Below are positions 53,491-62,355 of a stretch of DNA of 64,000 nt, piece by piece. The stretch lies in assembly GCA_002328585.1 (NCBI GenBank), contig DCUV01000063.1, forward strand, positions 1 to 64,000, read 5' to 3'. Position 1 is the first letter of the stretch. Each line of letters opens with the position of its first letter. The position numbers were made by a program, and so were the translations under genes. Source of the stretch: Spirochaetia bacterium UBA2205 (lineage in GTDB: Bacteria; Spirochaetota; UBA4802; UB4802). A model generated the notes under the pieces. The model was not told the DNA's origin. It was given only the letters and a program-made list of their open reading frames with translations, and made no database searches.

Positions 53491-55332
53491 TTACAACACC
53501 ATGCCCGCATCAGGCACACCGGTAGCTTTTCCTTTATCAACTACTTTTTTACCATTGATAAATACATAATCAATGCCCGAGGGGCAATTGCTTGTCTGGG
53601 TTATGGTGTTGTTATCCTTAACCTTTTTCCAGTCAACAATTGTAATATCAGCCATATACCCGTCTTTCAGGTATCCACGTTTTTTCAAATTGTAACGGTC
53701 GGCAACCGCACCGGTCATTTTACGGATAAGCTGCTGGGGCGATAGTAACTTATAATCACGGGCTATCTCAAAAAATCGAGGGTAATTTCCATAGGTAGCA
53801 GGATTCTGAGCACCCTGTGAGTACGGTGTTGCATCGGTCATAAAAAGTGATGCAGGGTGTTTCATGAGGTCCATAACATTTTCAAAGCTTGAATAACGAT
53901 GATTTAATACACGAGCTCTGCCGTTTGATTTCTTTGTAAAGTCAATGAAATTGTCATACTGGCTCATGTTACGCTGTTTGGCAATATCCTTCAATAACAT
54001 GCCATTGTATTGAACAAGCTCAGGATGATTGGCATTTATTATCTGAATGTCACTATAACCAAAGCCAAGCAAAGCAACAATTAGCTCTAATTGCATCCTT
54101 AGTTTCAGCATTGCCATTTTATCTTCATATACCTGTGGTGTACTGGCAAGGAACCAGTTGGGGTAAAATACATTAATAACTGAAGTTCCACAATGGTAAG
54201 CATAGGTATCAAACATGATGTCAAGGTTAGAATCAATTGCCGTATCAATTATCTGCAAGGCATCCTGGCATGTTTTCCATGTTTTTGTTCCTACAAAGAT
54301 AAGGTGTGAAAGCTCTAAACGCACATCAGTTTGTTTTGCAATATCAATCATCTCATTGATGGCAATGATATTGTGTGGAGTTCCAAAGGGCTTTAATGGG
54401 TATGTACCTGAAAGGGCAGAGTAGGCTTTCATGTGACAGGTCACAATCTTGTCTTTTTTCTTTACAAGCTTAGCTATGGTTGCAATCTCGTCATTGTTGG
54501 CAAAAAGCCCTGGCTCATATTGCAAACCAAATGATACGCCATAGGCTCCTTCGTCCATAGCCTGTTCTAACAAATACAACATGGTCTTTATTTCATCACT
54601 GTTTAGCGGTTTTGGATCATAACCTCTCAGCGACATTTGCGTTGTGCCGTGTCCTGCTAAATTTGCCATGTTCATAGCTATACCATGTTGCTTGCAATAG
54701 GTAAGGTATTGCTGCATGGTTATCATTGAAACTGCTGCCTGCTTTACAAAGTTGTCATTTTCCGAGGAACTATCGCCACCAAAAAAGCTTTTTCCTACAG
54801 TTTTTATCATGGGCAGATATTTACTTTTTGGCAAAAAGCCAGCCACACCGTAGCCGCAATTGCCACTTACAACAGTGGTAATACCCTGTTCCATAAATGG
54901 ATTTTTTAACTCAGGATGACCATCCATGGGTAAAATCCAGTCTAAATGCGAATGAGCATCAATAAATCCCGGAGCAATAATTTTATCGGTACAGTCAATG
55001 GTGGTACCGCTAAAAACAATTTGTTTTGGGGTTACTATCTCTATTATAGTATTGTTAACCATTACATCACCAATAAAAGGCGGCTTGCCACTGCCATCAA
55101 TGATGATGCCATTTTTCAACAACACACGTGAAGATGAAGATGCCACGTTCATGGTTGGACGGCTTTCTGGTTTTTGCGTTATCCAGCCAGTATTGAATGA
55201 AGGCTTTTGCGGAGTTTCCTCTGAACACTGCAGCAACGACAGTGCTGACAATGATACAGCTAAAGTCATAGTTGATTGTAAAAAATCTTTGCGAGTAACT
55301 TCTGAATCAAATAGTGTATTGATATCCTTCAT
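53491..55332 (-). CDS. N-acyl-D-amino-acid deacylase, lipoprotein-like
   Basis: A 613-aa amidohydrolase. Residues 13-36 (TRKDFLQSTMTLAVSLSALSLLQC) look like a Tat-type signal with a lipobox (C36), so it may be exported folded. The catalytic domain has DAHSHLDW, GNCGYG with the bridging cysteine, CHMKAYS, LSHLIFVG and TDATPYSQGAQNPATYGNYPRF, as in D-aminoacylase. It would release D-amino acids from N-acyl forms, possibly from peptidoglycan. Motif copies at 54768 and, altered, at 53739. Confidence 0.87.
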   Translation of the reverse strand: MKDINTLFDSEVTRKDFLQSTMTLAVSLSALSLLQCSEETPQKPSFNTGWITQKPESRPTMNVASSSSRVLLKNGIIIDGSGKPPFIGDVMVNNTIIEIVTPKQIVFSGTTIDCTDKIIAPGFIDAHSHLDWILPMDGHPELKNPFMEQGITTVVSGNCGYGVAGFLPKSKYLPMIKTVGKSFFGGDSSSENDNFVKQAAVSMITMQQYLTYCKQHGIAMNMANLAGHGTTQMSLRGYDPKPLNSDEIKTMLYLLEQAMDEGAYGVSFGLQYEPGLFANNDEIATIAKLVKKKDKIVTCHMKAYSALSGTYPLKPFGTPHNIIAINEMIDIAKQTDVRLELSHLIFVGTKTWKTCQDALQIIDTAIDSNLDIMFDTYAYHCGTSVINVFYPNWFLASTPQVYEDKMAMLKLRMQLELIVALLGFGYSDIQIINANHPELVQYNGMLLKDIAKQRNMSQYDNFIDFTKKSNGRARVLNHRYSSFENVMDLMKHPASLFMTDATPYSQGAQNPATYGNYPRFFEIARDYKLLSPQQLIRKMTGAVADRYNLKKRGYLKDGYMADITIVDWKKVKDNNTITQTSNCPSGIDYVFINGKKVVDKGKATGVPDAGMVL

Positions 55333-56530
55333 GATAGTGCCCCCTTTTTAAAGAATCAGTAACTGTGTAGTGCTGTTTACGCCATTCACAAATTACAGCG
55401 ATAACACAATCGTTGTAATCTGTTACTGAGCATAACCTTAATATAATTTTTTACAAGTATTTTATAATTATTTTTTATAGTACCAACCCTGTGGAGCCAC
55501 CTCAAACGGCGGTGTGACTTATTTTCATACTTTCTTTTGTTTGGCGAGATTCGTTTTATTACTTTGTAAGGGGATATTTATACGCTCAATACGCCATTAC
55601 CAACCCTGTGGAGCCACCTCAAACGGCGGTGTGCATTTATTTTCATACTTTCTTTTGTTTGGCGACAAAAGAAAGTATTGCAAAGAAAAACGCCTTTTGT
55701 ATTGCTATGGATATATCCGTTCCACGGCGGGCGCACAACGGGCTTCCTCGCCTGCCTTGACAACGATGTCGTGTAATGGTTGTCTGCGGCAGGCTGCCCT
55801 ATCATGCGCCCGCATCCCAATGCGCCATACATCCCTGTATGGCTGTTTATTGTAATGATGGCAATGCCAATCTGAGGAAGTGTCAGCAATTGAAGAGTCT
55901 ATTTTTTAACAACGATAAGATTTTATATAATCGAGTAGAATGCCAATATTTTTTATCTATTTACTTACATTTCACATCTAACATTTCACAATGCATACCC
56001 CCCGTGTGTTTCCCTCTTTTATAAAAGTTGGGAATTGTGTAGAGGAGTTTAATTTTCGATGAATTATAAATACGCCAGAATCGACATTTCTTCTTTATAA
56101 AAAACAAAACATTATAAATTATCTACATAATCAATTATATAATACGAATAAACAGCAACAAACATCTAACAATTTACATATTACAAGAAAATGGGGTCAG
56201 AGCCCTGCTAACGGTGTGGCTTATTTTCATACTTTCTTTTGTTTGGCGACATTCGTTTTATTACTTCGTAAGAGGATATTTATGCGCTCAATACGCCATT
56301 ACCAACCCTGTGGAGCCACCTCAGGCGGCGGTGTGCCTTATCCCGCTGTATGGATTATATCCCTGCCATCGTGCTGCGGAAGACATCCTGTCTATGTCCT
56401 CGCACGAGCCGTATGGCGCTACGGCATCCGTGCCTTCGCTGCTTTCCTTTAATCCCGCAGGGATGACTTAATAAGAGCCCTTCATGAAAGATATTTTTTT
56501 TACACAAAAAATGTAAAAGTTTAAAAAAAC
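55333..56530. repeat. Intergenic repeat block 4
   Basis: About 55485-55640 contains two short copies of CCAACCCTGTGGAGCCACCT with CAAACGGCGGTGTG. 55664-55852 is the second 189-bp unit. 56030-56215 repeats 50915-51090. ATGGGGTCAGAGCC is at 56191-56204 and about 56214-56470 is copy 3 of the composite repeat. No supported gene. Confidence 0.85.
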
Positions 56531-56533
56531 ATG

Positions 56534-56575
56534 TTGACTATCACATTATATTGTCATACGATAATATCGTATGAC
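56534..56575 (+). promoter_or_regulatory. Beta-oxidation operon promoter and operator
   Basis: TTGACT (56534-56539) and TACGAT (56557-56562) have a 17-bp spacer. A perfect palindrome with 11-bp arms GTCATACGATA and TATCGTATGAC around a single A spans 56553-56575, covering the -10 box. This is the layout of a TetR-type (FadR/PsrA-like) repressor site. No such regulator is in the window. Confidence 0.75.
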
Positions 56576-56638
56576 ATAATATACATACATATAGCAAATT
56601 ATGACTATAATTTATGTTAAAATTTCAAGGAGGTTTCA

Positions 56639-57934
56639 ATGGCAAAAGGTGACAGGATAGCAATTATTGATGGGTGCCGTACCCCTTTTTTACGTTCAGG
56701 TGCAGCGTATAGAGCGATGATGGCATATGAAATTTGCCGTCATGCCGTGAAGGGATTGGTGGCAAAAACCGGCATACCCAATGATATGGTTGACCATGTT
56801 ATCATGGGTTCCGTGCTCACCGATGTTAAAACAACCAATGTTGCCCGTGAGATTATGCTGGCGGCTGCACTGCCCAATACCATCCCTGCCTATACGTGTA
56901 CTGTAGCCTGTATATCTGCAAATGCTGCTATTATAAGCGCTGCCAACCTGATTGTAAACGGGAATGCGGATTGCATCATTGCAGGCGGTGTTGAAACATT
57001 TTCGGACCCCGATATAAAAATTTCAAAGAACTATCGCCAATTTATTATGGACTTAACCATGTTTAAACGTCCCAAAACTGTTGTAGGTAAGCTAAAACTG
57101 CTAAAAGGTATGAGCTTTAAAGATTTTATTGTTCCCGAACAACCTGAAATAGGTGAATTTTCAACGCAGCTGCGTATGGGTGATACTGCTGACAGGCTGG
57201 CAAAAAGGCTGGGAATATCACAGGGCAACCAGGATGCATTTGCTGCACTGTCGCATAACCGCGCTGCAGCAGCATGGGAAAAAGGGATATTAAAAAAAGA
57301 GGTTGTGCCGGTTGTAACCCCACAGGGCAGACTGGTAGATAAAGATAATGGTTTTAGAAAAGGAGTAACACCCGAAAAGTTAGCTGCACTCAAGCCTGCA
57401 TTTGATAAGCGCTATGGTACGGTAACTGCCGGCAACTCTTCATTTTTAACCGATGGTGGCGCCGCAGTGCTCCTGATGAGTGAAACGCTGGCTAAAAAAA
57501 TGAGATTAAAACCGCTTGCCTATATCAAATCGTATGCTTTTACGGCTCAGGATTTATGGGAAGAGCTATTGCTTGGTCCTGTTTTTTCCATACCAAAAGC
57601 ATTGGCAATGGGTAAACTAAAATTTAAAGACATTGGAGTATGGGAAATTCACGAAGCATTTGGCGTTCAGATGGTTGCTGTAGTACAATTACTTGCCTCT
57701 GATTCGTTTTGCAAAAACAGGCTGGGATTATCCGGTAAATTAGGGGAGATTAAGCTTGATAACCTTAACATCTATGGCGGGTCACTATCATTGGGGCATC
57801 CATTTGGTGCAACAGGTGCACGCCTTGTAACAACATGTGCCAATCGTTTACGGGAAAGTGGCAAGCGCTACGGTGTGGTTGCCGGGTGTGCTGCTGGTGC
57901 GGTTGGTAACGCAATTATATTAGAGCGCTCATAA
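56639..57934 (+). CDS. Acetyl-CoA acyltransferase (thiolase)
   Basis: Last step of fatty-acid beta-oxidation. The 431-aa FadI-type thiolase has nucleophile C91 (TVACISANAA), IHEAFGVQ and SLGHPFGATGARL with catalytic histidines, and the second cysteine in AGCAAGAVGNA, where many family members have CxGGG. AAGGAGG precedes the ATG. First gene of a four-gene operon behind the palindromic operator. A motif copy (57029) encodes NYRQ. Confidence 0.94.
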   Translation: MAKGDRIAIIDGCRTPFLRSGAAYRAMMAYEICRHAVKGLVAKTGIPNDMVDHVIMGSVLTDVKTTNVAREIMLAAALPNTIPAYTCTVACISANAAIISAANLIVNGNADCIIAGGVETFSDPDIKISKNYRQFIMDLTMFKRPKTVVGKLKLLKGMSFKDFIVPEQPEIGEFSTQLRMGDTADRLAKRLGISQGNQDAFAALSHNRAAAAWEKGILKKEVVPVVTPQGRLVDKDNGFRKGVTPEKLAALKPAFDKRYGTVTAGNSSFLTDGGAAVLLMSETLAKKMRLKPLAYIKSYAFTAQDLWEELLLGPVFSIPKALAMGKLKFKDIGVWEIHEAFGVQMVAVVQLLASDSFCKNRLGLSGKLGEIKLDNLNIYGGSLSLGHPFGATGARLVTTCANRLRESGKRYGVVAGCAAGAVGNAIILERS

Positions 57935-57945
57935 GGAGGACTGCA

Positions 57946-60069
57946 ATGGAAGCATTAACATACTGTAAACCTGAGGTTATGAACGATGTGCTGGTAGTAA
58001 CAATAGATTGTCCCGGCAAAGTTAATAAAGTTTCCAGTGCTATGCTCAATGAAATGGAAGTAATTATTAATAATGCAAAGAGCAAAAAATATAAAGGTTT
58101 GGCGATAGTTAGTGGGAAGGATGACAACTTTGTGGTAGGGGCTGATATTGATGAACTTACATCCATGAAAACCGAAGATGAGATTAGAGCGTATATTACA
58201 AAGGCAAATAGTGTTTTGTCCAGATTAGAAAAACTTCCCTTCCCAACAGTTTGTGTTATCAATGGCAACTGTCTGGGTGGCGGTGTGGAGCTGGCACTGG
58301 TTACTGATTACCGCATCGCAACTGATTCCACAAACACCGTGATAGGATTTCCTGAAATTAAATTAGGACTTATTCCTGCTGCGGGAGGAACACAACGTCT
58401 TCCACGATTAATCGGGATTCAACATGCACTTCCCCTCATTTTGCAGGGATCAACTATACGGGCAAGGCGTGCAAAACGGCTTGGAATTATTGATGAGATA
58501 GTTATACCGTATGGATTAAAAGAAATAGCAGTAAAAAAGGTATTACAGCTAAAAGGTAAACGAACAATAAAACGAAAAAGAACATTTGCTGAATGGCTTT
58601 TAGAATCAAATCCGTTAGGGCGCAGTATCATATTTTCACAGGCACGCACAATGATGATGAAGCAAACACGGGGGTTATACCCGGCTGCTGTTGCTGCCAT
58701 TGACGCTGTTGAATATGGCTACAAAACAACTATCGCAAAAGGCATTGCAAAGGACAGTGAGCGTTTTGTTCATCTTGTTCAAACTTATCAATCACGATCA
58801 CTTATAAACCTCTTTTTTGCCATGACCGATCTAAAGAAAAATACATTTAAAAAAAAGGAAAAAAACGTGTCAAAGCTGGCAGTCATTGGAACAGGGCTCA
58901 TGGGTAGCGGTATTGCTTTAGTTTCATTGCCACTGTGCGATACGGTGCTGTTAAAAGACACCTCGCTTGATCCTATTACACGCAGCATGGCACAGATCAG
59001 AAAAAGCCTGGAAAAGCGGGCGCAGTCGGGGGCTATCCGTAATTTTGACAAAGAGGTGATGTACGGAAAACTTATTCCATGCGATGATTATACCTATTTT
59101 AAAAATACTGATTTAGTCATTGAAGCCGTTTTTGAAGATTTGAAATTAAAGCAGGATTTGCTAAAAGAGGTTGAAGCGGTAACTGGAGATTCAACAATTT
59201 TTGCTTCCAATACGTCAGCTATTCCTATCAGTCTTATTGCGAAAGCATCAAAGCGGCCGCAAAATATGATAGGGATGCATTACTTTTCACCCGTACCTGC
59301 CATGCCATTGTTAGAAATAATAAAAACCGCAAAAACAGCAGATTGGGTGGTGGCGACAGCTATTACAACTGGGATAGCTCAGGGGAAAAGTTGTATTGTG
59401 GTAAAAGATGGACCTGGTTTTTATACAACCAGGATATTAGCACCGTATCTGAATGAGGCTGTTGTTTTAATTGAAGAAGGTGTATCAATGAATGATATCG
59501 ATACTGCTATGCTTGCGTTTGGTTATCCGGTTGGTCCCATAGCACTGCTGGATGAGGTTGGTATAGATGTTGGTGCTCATGTTACCATTGAATTAGGGCA
59601 GATGTTTGCCGCGCGAGGTGCTACACCTTCTAATGTTCTGCCGTTGCTCTTAAGCAAAGGCTTTAAAGGAAGGAAAAATAAAAAAGGATTTTATATGTAC
59701 GATAGTCCTAAGAAAAAAGGCATGCGTTTGCCCAATGAGGAAGTGTACACGGTCATAGGAAAAGTAACTCCAAAAGCAATATCAGTAGAAGAGATTCAAC
59801 AGCGGGTAAGCCTTATGATGATAAATGAAGCAGCTCACTGCTTGCAGGAAGGTATACTATCCTCACCGCGTGATGGTGATGTTGGTTCCGTTTTGGGATT
59901 GGGTTTTCCACCATTTAAGGGTGGAATATTCAGATATATTGACCATGAAGGTGCTGGTACCATTGTTGATACCATGATGCAATACTACAACAGGGGTCTG
60001 GAGCGTTTTAAACCTGCAAGGATACTGGCAGATATGGCAAAAACAGATAAGCGATTTTATAAGGATTAA
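57946..60069 (+). CDS. Enoyl-CoA hydratase/3-hydroxyacyl-CoA dehydrogenase fusion
   Basis: A 707-aa FadJ/FadB-type protein. The hydratase part (about 1-200) has GNCLGGGVELALVTDYRIA and FPEIKLGLIPAAGGTQRLPRLIG (both glutamate positions near 135). The NAD part begins KLAVIGTGLMGSGIA (near 309) and has EAVFEDLKLKQ, HYFSPV and the C-terminal 3HCDH domain with KGRKNKKGFY. AAGGAGG precedes the ATG, 11 nt after the thiolase. Confidence 0.95.
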   Translation: MEALTYCKPEVMNDVLVVTIDCPGKVNKVSSAMLNEMEVIINNAKSKKYKGLAIVSGKDDNFVVGADIDELTSMKTEDEIRAYITKANSVLSRLEKLPFPTVCVINGNCLGGGVELALVTDYRIATDSTNTVIGFPEIKLGLIPAAGGTQRLPRLIGIQHALPLILQGSTIRARRAKRLGIIDEIVIPYGLKEIAVKKVLQLKGKRTIKRKRTFAEWLLESNPLGRSIIFSQARTMMMKQTRGLYPAAVAAIDAVEYGYKTTIAKGIAKDSERFVHLVQTYQSRSLINLFFAMTDLKKNTFKKKEKNVSKLAVIGTGLMGSGIALVSLPLCDTVLLKDTSLDPITRSMAQIRKSLEKRAQSGAIRNFDKEVMYGKLIPCDDYTYFKNTDLVIEAVFEDLKLKQDLLKEVEAVTGDSTIFASNTSAIPISLIAKASKRPQNMIGMHYFSPVPAMPLLEIIKTAKTADWVVATAITTGIAQGKSCIVVKDGPGFYTTRILAPYLNEAVVLIEEGVSMNDIDTAMLAFGYPVGPIALLDEVGIDVGAHVTIELGQMFAARGATPSNVLPLLLSKGFKGRKNKKGFYMYDSPKKKGMRLPNEEVYTVIGKVTPKAISVEEIQQRVSLMMINEAAHCLQEGILSSPRDGDVGSVLGLGFPPFKGGIFRYIDHEGAGTIVDTMMQYYNRGLERFKPARILADMAKTDKRFYKD

Positions 60070-60073
60070 ATAA

Positions 60074-61219
60074 ATGGAACGTTCAATTCAGTTTACGCAG
60101 GAGCATGCCCTGTTCAGACAAACCGTACGCAAGTTTTTTGAGCAACAGGTAATGCCTTTTTACGATATGTGGGAACATGAAGGCATTGTGCCTCGTGAGA
60201 TGTGGAATCGCTGCGGTCAGCTTGGTTTGCTTCTTCCATGGCTTGAGGAGCAATATGGTGGTCCAGGCGGCGACTTCCTCTATTCGGTTATTCTCAATGA
60301 GGAGTTAGCATACAGCGGTGCTAATTCATTTATGATTCCACTCCACAATGATATTGTTGCGCCATATATATACTCATTTGGCACAGAAGAACAAAAGATG
60401 AAATACCTGCCAAAATGCGCTTCAGGGGAGATAGTGCTTGCCATTGCAATGACCGAACCGGAGGCGGGGTCGGATCTTGCAGGCATGAAAGCCACTGCGG
60501 TTTTCGATGGCGATAGCTGGGTGCTCAATGGTCAGAAAACATTTATATCAAATGGTATCCTGGCAGATCTGGTTATCGTTGCAGCAAGGTCGTCAAAAGA
60601 GTTGCCTCCCCATCAGTCAGTAAGCCTTTTTTTAGTTGAGGATGGGACTGAAGGCTTTACCAAAGGGAAACCTATAAAAAAGATTGGTCTTAAAGCGCAG
60701 GATACAGCTGAATTGTTTTTTGATAACTGTCGCATTCCAAACAATAATCTTCTAGGACAGGAAGGGCAGGGATTTATTTATCTTATGCAGAAGCTGCAAC
60801 AGGAAAGGCTGGTATGTGCTTTAACTTCACAAGCAGCCATGGAAAAATGTTTGGCAATAACTATCGATTATGTAAAGGAGCGAAAGTTATTTGGAAAACC
60901 ACTTTCAAAATTTCAGAATACACAGTTTACCATTGCCGAAATGGCTTCGGAAATTGCAGTTGGCAGAAGCTTTATTGATGATCTGATACATCACCATATA
61001 CAGGGTGATGATGTAGTGAAAGAAACCTGTATGGCTAAATACTGGATATGTGAAACTGCCAAACGGATTACTGACCGTTGTTTGCAGCTTTTTGGAGGGT
61101 ATGGATATTGTCTGGAATACCCGGTATCACGGTTTTATGTGGATGCCCGTATACAAACTATCTATGCCGGTACATCTGAAGTTATGAAGATGATTGTATC
61201 CAGAATGATGGGGTTGTGA
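60074..61219 (+). CDS. Acyl-CoA dehydrogenase, long-chain type
   Basis: FAD-dependent first step of beta-oxidation. The 381-aa protein has AMTEPEAGSDLAGMKA and LFGGYGYCLEYPVSRFYVDARIQTIYAGTSEVMK. The usual catalytic glutamate of YEGT is alanine here; instead LQQERL near 241-246 provides E244, as in long-chain and isovaleryl-type dehydrogenases. So it should be active with the alternative base position. It starts 4 nt after the fusion gene. A near-motif GGCGATAGCT is at 60509. Confidence 0.94.
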   Translation: MERSIQFTQEHALFRQTVRKFFEQQVMPFYDMWEHEGIVPREMWNRCGQLGLLLPWLEEQYGGPGGDFLYSVILNEELAYSGANSFMIPLHNDIVAPYIYSFGTEEQKMKYLPKCASGEIVLAIAMTEPEAGSDLAGMKATAVFDGDSWVLNGQKTFISNGILADLVIVAARSSKELPPHQSVSLFLVEDGTEGFTKGKPIKKIGLKAQDTAELFFDNCRIPNNNLLGQEGQGFIYLMQKLQQERLVCALTSQAAMEKCLAITIDYVKERKLFGKPLSKFQNTQFTIAEMASEIAVGRSFIDDLIHHHIQGDDVVKETCMAKYWICETAKRITDRCLQLFGGYGYCLEYPVSRFYVDARIQTIYAGTSEVMKMIVSRMMGL

Positions 61220-61314
61220 TTTATTAGTTGACAAATCCCTTTGTGTATGGTGTAATTCATGCGTTTTTGAAAATATGTTCATAAATCAGAATATGTTGAT
61301 TTGTGGAGGTTTAT

Positions 61315-62061
61315 ATGAATACTGTGATACGCAAGGGTTACACCTATGCAACGTGGTTATTCATTGGAGTTGATACCGCATTATGGGGAACTATCTCGCT
61401 TTTTTCATGGTTTGTTAGCCCCCAGGGCGACCTTGCTCATTTCTGCATGCAAAACTGGTCAAAGAATATACTATGGTTTTGCGGGATACGATATCAGGTG
61501 GATGGGATTGAAAATGTGTCAAAAGAGCATGTTCAGATATTTGCCTCCAATCACCAGAGTTTTTTTGATATATGGCTTTTGAGTGCCATTATTCCGGTAA
61601 AATTTGGATGGACGGCAAAAAAAGAACTTTTCAAAATCCCGTTCATGGGCTGGCACATGTCCTTAAGTGGTTATATAGCCATAGATAGAAAAAATAAAGA
61701 GCGGTCAAGAGCCAGCATGAAAGAGGCAGCAGTAAAAATACGAAAGGGAAACCGTATTATGATATTTCCCGAGGGTACGCGCAGTCGTACAGGAGTGCTG
61801 CAACCCTTTAAAAAAGGGTTATTTTATTTATGCATTGAGACAGGTGTGCCGATAGTTCCTATTTATATCCATGGCACCTACCAACGATTGAAGCCTGAAA
61901 CCGGGGATATTAATCCTGGAAAAGTATATGTTATGATAGGGGAGGAGATGCCAACTGACGAATACACCATCAACACCATCGAGAAAGCAATGAATGATTT
62001 ACGGGATAGAATTTTAACTTTACAAAATGAGTGCCTGCAGCGATATGGTGAAGCAGTGTAA
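61315..62061 (+). CDS. 1-acyl-sn-glycerol-3-phosphate acyltransferase
   Basis: PlsC-family enzyme adding the second acyl chain in phosphatidic-acid synthesis. About 248 aa from ATG 61315 with GGAGG upstream. The acyltransferase motifs are NHQSFFD (HX4D; H80, D85) and FPEGTRSR (151-158); an N-terminal hydrophobic segment (YATWLFIGVDTALWGTISLFSWFV) anchors it in the inner membrane. It lies 95 nt after the dehydrogenase; membership of the beta-oxidation operon is uncertain. Confidence 0.92.
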   Translation: MNTVIRKGYTYATWLFIGVDTALWGTISLFSWFVSPQGDLAHFCMQNWSKNILWFCGIRYQVDGIENVSKEHVQIFASNHQSFFDIWLLSAIIPVKFGWTAKKELFKIPFMGWHMSLSGYIAIDRKNKERSRASMKEAAVKIRKGNRIMIFPEGTRSRTGVLQPFKKGLFYLCIETGVPIVPIYIHGTYQRLKPETGDINPGKVYVMIGEEMPTDEYTINTIEKAMNDLRDRILTLQNECLQRYGEAV

Positions 62062-62084
62062 GATTACTAATGCAAGGCAACGTC

Positions 62085-62105
62085 ATCCTGAATGTATTTC
62101 AGGAT
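62085..62105. repeat. ATCCTGAA/TTCAGGAT hairpin repeat
   Basis: Arms 62085-62092 and 62098-62105. The same hairpin core is at 32771-32792 and 50845-50878. The following 200 bp contains several imperfect GATTTC/GGGATGAC/AGCATGAC-type segments and no gene. Confidence 0.75.
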
Positions 62106-62355
62106 CTATTTCAGCATGACATGTGTAGATGGATGAAAGAGTGAGATTTCAAAACAAGCCTGTCCTGGCGGCAAGCTGGGGTTCGGGATGACAGGTGTAG
62201 TAGAGGCAGGATTTAGCATGACGGCAGTGATAATGAGATTTCGAAACAAGTTCGGAATTGCATAAGAAGTATGGATGAAATTCTGAGATAAGCTCAGTAT
62301 AACATAAAGATGAGATAGGCAATAATGCCATTATTTATGAAGGAGTTTTTTTTGT

